Positions 60,546 to 64,000 of a stretch of 64,000 nt of DNA are shown one piece after another. A program made the translations under genes and the position numbers. Below the pieces are notes generated by a model. That model worked only from the letters and a program-made list of their open reading frames with translations, made no database searches and had not been told where the DNA came from. Position 1 is the stretch's first letter. Every line of letters begins with the position of its first letter. Source of the stretch: Tritrichomonas musculus. Lineage: Eukaryota; Parabasalia; Tritrichomonadida; Tritrichomonadidae. The stretch is from assembly GCA_039105265.1 (NCBI GenBank), contig JAPFFF010000052.1, positions 992,001 through 1,056,000 on the forward strand. The letters are read 5' to 3'.

Positions 60546-62243
60546 ATGAAAATAATGAACAGATACGATAACAACACAGATATCACTGAAGTCGCTACTG
60601 AAGATCTTGAAAAGATGATGTTGATGATTGGTCACGATGAAGATACGTTAAAAATATTACGTGATGAACATGGCAATGAAAACCGATATCGAAATGAATT
60701 AATTGACTATATCATCGATTTCGCTCTAGAACGTGGATTCGATGACGATCAACCATATTATAACAGTCTCTACTGGTTCTTCAGAGGTTCACAAACCAAC
60801 GCTGAACGTGAAGCTGAAACCGAAGAGTTCATTAACGGAATGATGAATATAGGTTATCAACCAAAGATCAAACACATTGGTGTTCCACACGCACCAAAAC
60901 ATACACGTCCACCAGTGAGATATGTCGATACTGATGACTATAAACGACGTCAACAGAAGAAAGTTGATGATAGATTCTTTAATGATTTACGATCACATCC
61001 ACGAGTAGAATATGATCCATTAACGAAACTAATGAGATCAACACTCAATAAGAAGTTCGTTGATAGTGTTCGTAAAGAGAGTGATCAGATAAAAACATCG
61101 AAAGTGAACTATAAACAGATGTTAGATAAACTCATTCGTGAAAGACCCATACTTGGTCCACTTCCACCTGGTGAATTACTAGAGTTGAAACCATATTCGT
61201 TACAACTATTCGAGAAGAACAATCGTGATTTAATCGACTATTTCGAAACATTCGGACATGAATTTACAAGTAAGAATGATGAGTATTTAACCGTTAACAA
61301 ACCAAACGATGAAGTGAAAGCGTTAGCGGCGTATCAGATGAAGAAGTATCATGGATCACACATCGAAAACAAAACTCGTGATAAGAATCCAATCGTTGTA
61401 TACTACTTGAACGAGATACATAAACTTGATGACATATTCAACTATCTCGAAAACACAGTTTATAAGAATGAACGTAAACCATTCAAAATAACGTTTAATC
61501 TAAGTGGTATATTCGAGATACCAAAGAAACTTGGTGATGAAATTACTGAATACACCTACGAAGATCGTGAGATATGTCCAACTAAATACAAAAACGATTC
61601 CAACATACCAATTCTGATTCAATTAAACGATGAACTCAATAGAGTGAAGTTCTATATCGAATCAATCCTCTTCAATTACTCAACGACTGAATCGAATGTG
61701 AAACTCATTTACGTTACATCAATCGCTTTCACGGTATCGAGATTGGTTAAAGTTACTGGTAAAGTGAGTTTACCGAAAGAGTTAGTTTCATCAAAAATGA
61801 TCATTGCTGATAACGATGATGATGGTCTCTGTTGGTATCGATTTCTGAGTATATGTTTGAATCCACAGTTGAAGAACACCAAAAAGTATGATCTCGCTAA
61901 ACGTACATCAGCCGCTAGAAAACTTCTATGTATGGATCATGGTGTGTCATACTCAACGAAACCAACTAAAGTCGCTCAATCGATAATCAATTCGTTCAAT
62001 GGTATGTCGATAGAAGAGATGAAAGAGTCCGCTATGAAAAATCACATTAACGTCAACATCTACAGCTATGATAAAGACTCTCACTGTTACGATATTCAAG
62101 ATCAATGGTATGACGAATCGAATCAGAATACATTCAACGCTCTTCTATATTCTGACGGTGTTGTATGTCACATCGAAATCCATAAACTTGAGTACATCAG
62201 CGACTGCTGTTGGATTGACTTGACACCAAACAAGTGCTTCTAA
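60546..62243 (+). CDS. Maverick 2 DNA polymerase B, N-terminal part only
   Basis: The frame codes about 565 residues, starting MKIMNRYDNNTDITEVATED at ATG 60546. The segment GFDDDQPYYNSLYWFFRGSQ corresponds to GYDGDLDNYDAMYWYFKG of the first Maverick polymerase. The C-terminal segment DNDDDGLCWYRFLSICLNPQ ... NVNIYSYDKDSHCYDIQD is comparable to the region before the exonuclease in that protein, and looks OTU-like (Asp-x-x-x-Gly-x-Cys). No exonuclease or polymerase motif is in this frame, so this is a partial, broken gene. It ends convergent with, and overlapping, the capsid-like gene. Confidence 0.6.
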   Translation: MKIMNRYDNNTDITEVATEDLEKMMLMIGHDEDTLKILRDEHGNENRYRNELIDYIIDFALERGFDDDQPYYNSLYWFFRGSQTNAEREAETEEFINGMMNIGYQPKIKHIGVPHAPKHTRPPVRYVDTDDYKRRQQKKVDDRFFNDLRSHPRVEYDPLTKLMRSTLNKKFVDSVRKESDQIKTSKVNYKQMLDKLIRERPILGPLPPGELLELKPYSLQLFEKNNRDLIDYFETFGHEFTSKNDEYLTVNKPNDEVKALAAYQMKKYHGSHIENKTRDKNPIVVYYLNEIHKLDDIFNYLENTVYKNERKPFKITFNLSGIFEIPKKLGDEITEYTYEDREICPTKYKNDSNIPILIQLNDELNRVKFYIESILFNYSTTESNVKLIYVTSIAFTVSRLVKVTGKVSLPKELVSSKMIIADNDDDGLCWYRFLSICLNPQLKNTKKYDLAKRTSAARKLLCMDHGVSYSTKPTKVAQSIINSFNGMSIEEMKESAMKNHINVNIYSYDKDSHCYDIQDQWYDESNQNTFNALLYSDGVVCHIEIHKLEYISDCCWIDLTPNKCF

Positions 62244-62927
62244 CGATGTTCTGATCTCTTCTTCGAACTCACCGAGTATACGATTTGGATATAGACGCCA
62301 AGCTTGTAATGCGAGTTGATCTGTGAATGGAATGATGAGATCGAGTTTAACATCAACCAATTTACCACCTTCGAATTTCGATATTGGAATGTAAACACCG
62401 CACTTGCATGGCATGTAGTTCATGACGTTCTCCCATATAGAGTGTGCGTGTGGATTAGCAGCTTTAGCATCTCTAGCTTTGATTGAATTGTAAGCGAATG
62501 ATTCACGAATGAGTTCATCTTGACGATATGTGTCAATGAGTTTACCGTTAACCCAGAATCTACAATCTTCGATGAATTCGACAGCATCTTTGAAACCAAT
62601 GAATATACGATTCAAACCTTCAGTATCACGTAATGAGATGTCACCTTCATTGATATCGTTTTGAAGTTTAACTTTGAATTCAACTGTTGCATTGATGAAA
62701 CCTTTTTCGATTTGGCTGATTGTGTGTCCAGAATGAGTTAACTTTAAACGTGTTTTGGTACCGACTGGCATGGGAACATCTTTGTTTTGAAACTCTTCAG
62801 TAACGAATGAGAATGTGTTGTCACCACCGTTTTTCTGTACTAGATTTCGAAGTGTATCGTTGAAGAACTCCAAGATATCACCTTCATCGTTTCCACTATT
62901 CTTGAACTGCGCGTTCTGATATGTCAT
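62145..62927 (-). CDS. Maverick 2 capsid-like protein (part)
   Basis: The 260-residue frame starts MTYQNAQFKNSGNDEGDILE. It contains FIEDCRFWVNGKLIDTYRQD, ESFAYNSIKARDAKAANPHA and VDVKLDLIIPFTDQLALQAW. Beta-rich sequence, the position next to a small amphipathic gene and a packaging ATPase, and the similarity of the start to double-jelly-roll capsid proteins of Polintons suggest the major capsid protein, here only in part. The start follows TATATGAAACCAA, a variant of the element's leader motif. A penton-type protein is the alternative. Confidence 0.45.
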   Translation of the reverse strand: MTYQNAQFKNSGNDEGDILEFFNDTLRNLVQKNGGDNTFSFVTEEFQNKDVPMPVGTKTRLKLTHSGHTISQIEKGFINATVEFKVKLQNDINEGDISLRDTEGLNRIFIGFKDAVEFIEDCRFWVNGKLIDTYRQDELIRESFAYNSIKARDAKAANPHAHSIWENVMNYMPCKCGVYIPISKFEGGKLVDVKLDLIIPFTDQLALQAWRLYPNRILGEFEEEIRTSLEALVWCQVNPTAVADVLKFMDFDVTYNTVRI

Positions 62928-62986
62928 TTGGTTTCATATAAAAAAAGTGGAACCACTAGTGATGAACTAGCCACAGATGTACTCAA

Positions 62987-63006
62987 TTTTTAACACGAAC
63001 ACAAAC
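62987..63006 (+). promoter_or_regulatory. Maverick 2 leader motif
   Basis: TTTTTAACACGAACACAAAC directly precedes ATG 63007. It sets the start at MAFGSW rather than at the in-frame ATG at 62977, which lies upstream of the motif. Confidence 0.6.
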
Positions 63007-63327
63007 ATGGCATTCGGTAGTTGGTTGAAGAACCTCGGTAAGAAGATCGTGAATGGATTCAAAAAAGTGATTCCAATTGCGAAAAAAGTCGGAAAAGTCG
63101 TTAAAAACACAGTAGCACCCATACTTGGCACCATCGGTAATGCTATCGGTGGCAAAGCTGGTAAAGCGATTGGTGTCGCAAGTGACATAGCTGGTAAAGC
63201 TGCTGATAAAACAATCACGATAACAGATAAAGTCGATAACTATATCAAAACAAACGGTAGATCCATGATGGATGATTGGATTGCGCATGAACGAAACCTA
63301 TCAAAACATCTAGTCATTCCAAAATAA
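63007..63327 (+). CDS. Small amphipathic virion-type protein of Maverick 2
   Basis: The 106-residue product starts MAFGSWLKNLGKKIVNGFKK and goes on with VGKVVKNTVAPILGTIGNAI and GGKAGKAIGVASDIAGKAAD. It has a Lys-rich amphipathic helix, then a Gly/Ala-rich hydrophobic stretch. This resembles minor capsid or membrane-lytic peptides (adenovirus pVI/pX-like, the PX class of Polintons). The capsid-like and ATPase genes are close by. Function is inferred from composition and context. Confidence 0.55.
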   Translation: MAFGSWLKNLGKKIVNGFKKVIPIAKKVGKVVKNTVAPILGTIGNAIGGKAGKAIGVASDIAGKAADKTITITDKVDNYIKTNGRSMMDDWIAHERNLSKHLVIPK

Positions 63328-63420
63328 ACACGTTTTAGTGAGTTCGTTAATGATAGATCGTTATTGAAATTAATCGTTAATGGTTGATCGTTTTTGTAAT
63401 TGATCGATAATGTTTAACTA

Positions 63421-63439
63421 TTTTTGTTGTAACACAAAC
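63421..63439 (+). promoter_or_regulatory. Maverick 2 leader motif (variant)
   Basis: TTTTTGTTGTAACACAAAC directly precedes ATG 63440, sharing the T-run and the AACACAAAC end with the other copies. It moves the start from 63410 to 63440. Confidence 0.5.
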
Positions 63440-63787
63440 ATGGAAGTCAATGTCATCGAACCAATCACACACTACGTTAAAGAGTTTGATACACCAAACG
63501 ATTTCGATTCATGGTACAAGTCACATCAAGAAGAGATGGATAAGCTAACCACACACAAACTCAACAAGATGTATCACATCAACGGATATCGCGTAACGAG
63601 AATCAAAGGTGTATTATCACTCAAAAAAGCGCCATCGAAACCATCGAAACCAGATGATTCATCAGAAACAGAACAACGATTCATCGCAATCGAAAACGAA
63701 ATATCAGACATGACTGATGACATCAAAAACATCAAATTAGCGTTACAAACCATACAAGATTACTTCAAACAACTCATACCTGAATAA
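63440..63787 (+). CDS. Maverick 2 small coiled-coil protein
   Basis: The 115-residue product starts MEVNVIEPITHYVKEFDTPN. A Pro/Lys/Ser linker (KKAPSKPSKPDD) separates a globular first half from a C-terminal coiled coil (FIAIENEISDMTDDIKNIKL). No family is recognised. It is convergent with the ATPase gene, overlapping by 14 bp. Confidence 0.55.
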   Translation: MEVNVIEPITHYVKEFDTPNDFDSWYKSHQEEMDKLTTHKLNKMYHINGYRVTRIKGVLSLKKAPSKPSKPDDSSETEQRFIAIENEISDMTDDIKNIKLALQTIQDYFKQLIPE

Positions 63788-64000
63788 ACGTTTCACCACC
63801 GTCAACAACTTGAATCACCATATATGGATGTGAATCTGGATATTCAGTCTTCAACGACATGATCTGTTCATATTTTTCATAGAAATCATCGAAACATAGA
63901 TTCGACGCTGATTGACTGTAAATGTATCTCAATTGTTGTTTGTTGAAACACGGAAATATCATTAACGTTGTTATCTCATTCTTGATATGCGGTTTCAGAC
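63774..64000 (-). CDS. Maverick 2 packaging ATPase (A32-like), C-terminal end
   Basis: The frame is open to the window edge, so the gene starts outside. The visible 75 residues include LKPHIKNEITTLMIFPCFNK, QQLRYIYSQSASNLCFDDFY and EKYEQIMSLKTEYPDSHPYM followed by VIQVVD. This fits the end of A32/FtsK-like packaging ATPases of Polintons and large DNA viruses (R.N....IIFP..N..EL..IY......F.EF...Y.......Y.FL.ID). The Walker motifs would be outside the window. The call is by pattern only. Confidence 0.55.
   Translation of the reverse strand, partial: LKPHIKNEITTLMIFPCFNKQQLRYIYSQSASNLCFDDFYEKYEQIMSLKTEYPDSHPYMVIQVVDGGETFIQV

Larger units (their letters stand above)
59265..64000. mobile_element. 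Maverick/Polinton 2 (fossil), nested in Maverick 1, runs off the window
   Basis: At about 59265 (AGTAGTAATG) codon style changes again: higher GC and many CGAT/GATCG words. Genes are a repeat protein, a polymerase N-terminal part, a capsid-like protein, a small amphipathic protein, a coiled-coil protein and the end of a packaging ATPase. It is broken: key genes are present only in part within what can be seen. It is clearly a different lineage from Maverick 1. The bases before it (GAACCG) are the candidate 6-bp target duplication, whose partner would be outside the window. Confidence 0.72.

Overview
This window looks like nuclear DNA of a trichomonad (parabasalid protist, Trichomonas/Tritrichomonas type). 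It is very AT-rich. The host genes are intronless and of kinds expanded in these organisms: BspA-like leucine-rich repeat proteins, ankyrin proteins with a long N-terminal domain, TKL-like kinases with repeat tails, Sel1 repeat proteins and LCAT-like lipases. Genes are separated by AT-rich DNA full of small inverted-repeat transposons, and the right end holds Maverick/Polinton virus-like DNA. No tRNA, rRNA or CRISPR array was seen. Species is not resolved from sequence alone.

Layout. 0-7.1 kb: the 3' part of a kinase/coiled-coil/BspA gene, then on the minus strand a BspA gene and an ankyrin-type gene that look like separated halves of one ancestral ankyrin-BspA gene. 7.2-9.5 kb: a palindromic MITE and a nearly intact Tc1 element. 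10.3-15.4 kb: a 1715-residue pseudokinase with ubiquitin-like modules and a 24-bp tandem repeat. 15.4-19 kb: non-coding, with inverted-repeat elements. 19-27.7 kb: a Ser/Thr kinase, a BTB-like/tubby-like protein, a VPS9 protein and a secreted LCAT-like lipase, with a 1.5-kb hAT-like element carrying a nested foldback. 27.9-31.3 kb: a decayed kinase-Sel1 gene. 32.6-34 kb: a glutathione-peroxidase-like protein without the usual cysteine, and a bZIP factor. 34.6-40.5 kb: a foldback element, a mariner relic, a decayed gene and a four-member nest of transposons. 40.7-50.3 kb: a hypothetical gene, an ankyrin-BspA gene split by one base, and a BTB-like/coiled-coil/BspA gene, with a hAT-like MITE just upstream of the ankyrin start.

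50.35-52.48 kb is a 2.1-kb element with 390-bp, apparently identical terminal inverted repeats and a Mutator-like element inside. From about 52.72 kb a Maverick begins (protein-primed DNA polymerase B, integrase and small genes). At about 59.26 kb a second, compositionally different Maverick seems inserted into it and runs off the window (polymerase N-terminal part, capsid-like protein, a small amphipathic protein, the end of a packaging ATPase). Both start with AGTAGT. Both Mavericks are treated here as fossils, at least partly broken.

The most notable items are: two different foldback/MULE-like elements sharing a GC-rich core; the four-member transposon nest; a leader motif shared by five genes of the second Maverick; the AAA-TAA split in the ankyrin-BspA gene; and homogenised repeats in the BspA genes. 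The host genes do not form an operon-like pathway; the common theme is repeat-protein and kinase families together with mobile DNA.
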